Assembly (NCBI GenBank): GCA_009760855.2 | Contig: WPIO01000072.1 | Location: 978,501-1,042,500, forward strand | Length of the DNA: 64,000 nucleotides | Source: Cristatella mucedo | Taxonomy: Eukaryota; Bryozoa; Phylactolaemata; Cristatellidae | Reading direction: 5' to 3' | In this document: positions 63,205 to 64,000 of the stretch, piece by piece | Layout of the letters: each line of letters opens with the position of its first letter | Numbering within the stretch: the first letter of the stretch is position 1 | Made by a program: the position numbers and the translations under genes | The notes under the pieces: model-generated | The model's database searches: none | The model's input: the letters and a program-made list of their open reading frames with translations, nothing else | What the model was told of the DNA's origin: nothing

Positions 63205-64000
63205 CTATCACGACGCTACAAGTGTATACCCAACAGCAATGATGGAACTTCTTCCACAAGGAGAAATTGAAGAGTGCTCAATTGATGGATGGGATAGAGA
63301 ACAAATACTATCATTACCTGATGAGTCGGATGTTGGAGCTTTCTTTGTTGTTGATATTGAATACGATCCTAAAACAAAAGAGTACTATCATGATTTACAC
63401 AATGAATATCCATTATGCGCGTCTAACAGAGTTGTTGATTGTAGTGAGTATTCTAATTTTCAAAATAAATTTAAAGTAGGTGCATGTAATGTTCCAAAAC
63501 TGATGTGTGACTTTTCATTAAAAAAAGATTATTTAATCCACTATAGATATTTAAAGTTTTGTTTAACACACGGAATGATAGCTACAGTAAAAAAGGTTTA
63601 TAAATTTAAGCAATCTAGATGGTTGGAACCATTCATCCAAATGTGTGCTGATATGAAAGCGGCTTATTCGAATAAAAAATTCTTGAGAAATTTTTGGAAG
63701 TTAATAATGAATGCATTTTATGGTAAAACATGTGAAGATGTTGAAAAAAGAGTAAACACTTATTTGATTAATGTTATTAATGAGATAGGAAATAAAAAGT
63801 TTAATAAAAGAATACGAGATCCGAGAATGGTAAAATTTAGAGATTTTAGCAAAACGTCAACAATATTTCAAATGAATCAATCAAAGACTAGGTTAAATAA
63901 ACCAATGTTTATAGGAAGCGCAATTCTTGACTTATCTAAATTACATATGCAGAAGTTTTATTATGATGTTATAAAACAAAAGTATAACGAAAAAGTTAAG
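63205..64000 (+). pseudogene. Polymerase B segment 5: palm, motifs A and B, open to window end
   Basis: Frame 2 is open from about 63206 to base 64000 without a stop (about 265 codons). Motif A is YHDATSVYPTAM (Asp-x-x-Ser-x-Tyr-Pro), with the catalytic Asp of the palm. Motif B is KLIMNAFYGKT at 63698-63730 (Lys-x3-Asn-x2-Tyr-Gly). The insertion between them fits the TPR1 region of protein-primed polymerases. KPMFIGSAILDLSKLHM near 63900 precedes the expected motif C (Asp-Thr-Asp), which lies beyond the window. Confidence 0.88.

Larger units (their letters stand above)
60480..64000 (+). mobile_element. AT-rich element with protein-primed DNA polymerase B gene, partial
   Basis: From about 60.48 kb the sequence becomes strongly AT-rich and codon use shifts to A/T-ending codons. 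An inverted repeat and a direct repeat lead into a long plus-strand polymerase gene that leaves the window. The protein-primed family B polymerase with inserted zinc modules is typical of Polinton/Maverick, adintovirus-like and related selfish DNA elements in invertebrate genomes. The terminal repeat, integrase, ATPase and capsid genes that would fix the class are not in view. The reading frame is broken several times, so this copy looks decayed. The left boundary is estimated from composition only. Confidence 0.8.

Overview
The window is animal nuclear DNA, most likely from an invertebrate. It shows spliced exons with GT-AG introns and phase-matched joins, long dinucleotide tracts, fragments of L2/CR1-like non-LTR retrotransposons with ATT-rich 3' ends, and tRNA-derived SINEs with RNA polymerase III A and B boxes. 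I see no operons and no bacterial genes. The species cannot be told from the sequence.

Left part (about 0.9 to 26.8 kb, possibly to 36.9 kb), minus strand: one large conserved gene, a UBR2/UBR1-type N-recognin E3 ubiquitin ligase. I traced 21 consecutive coding exons (3,090 nt, about 1,030 codons) in unbroken phase. They run from just before the UBR box, through the box and the ClpS-like region, into the long helical middle. The 3' exons with the RING and C-terminal domains lie left of base 1. One intron appears to use a GC donor. The introns carry LINE and SINE copies, CA tracts and poly-G runs. A possible first coding exon with a good start context lies at 36851-36889, about 10 kb upstream of the N-terminal exon.

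Middle and right (about 27 to 60.4 kb): mostly repeats. They include at least three LINE families, two tRNA-derived SINE families, a 15-bp GC-rich minisatellite of about 37 copies at 35.5-36.0 kb that is open in several frames, and a 647-bp GA/GATA array at 51.8-52.4 kb. Two small plus-strand gene models are supported by paired splice sites (40.6-41.1 kb; 46.1-51.2 kb); neither product is recognised.

Right edge (about 60.48 to 64.0 kb): composition turns sharply AT-rich and a protein-primed family B DNA polymerase gene begins. It carries a C2H2 finger, 3'-5' exonuclease motifs, an endonuclease VII-like zinc module between Exo I and Exo II, and polymerase motifs A and B; motif C would lie beyond the window. 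It is preceded by an 81-bp imperfect inverted repeat and a 29-bp direct repeat. The reading frame is broken by several single-base shifts. I interpret it as a decayed copy of a Polinton/Maverick- or adintovirus-like element inserted in the host genome. It is the most unusual item in the window.
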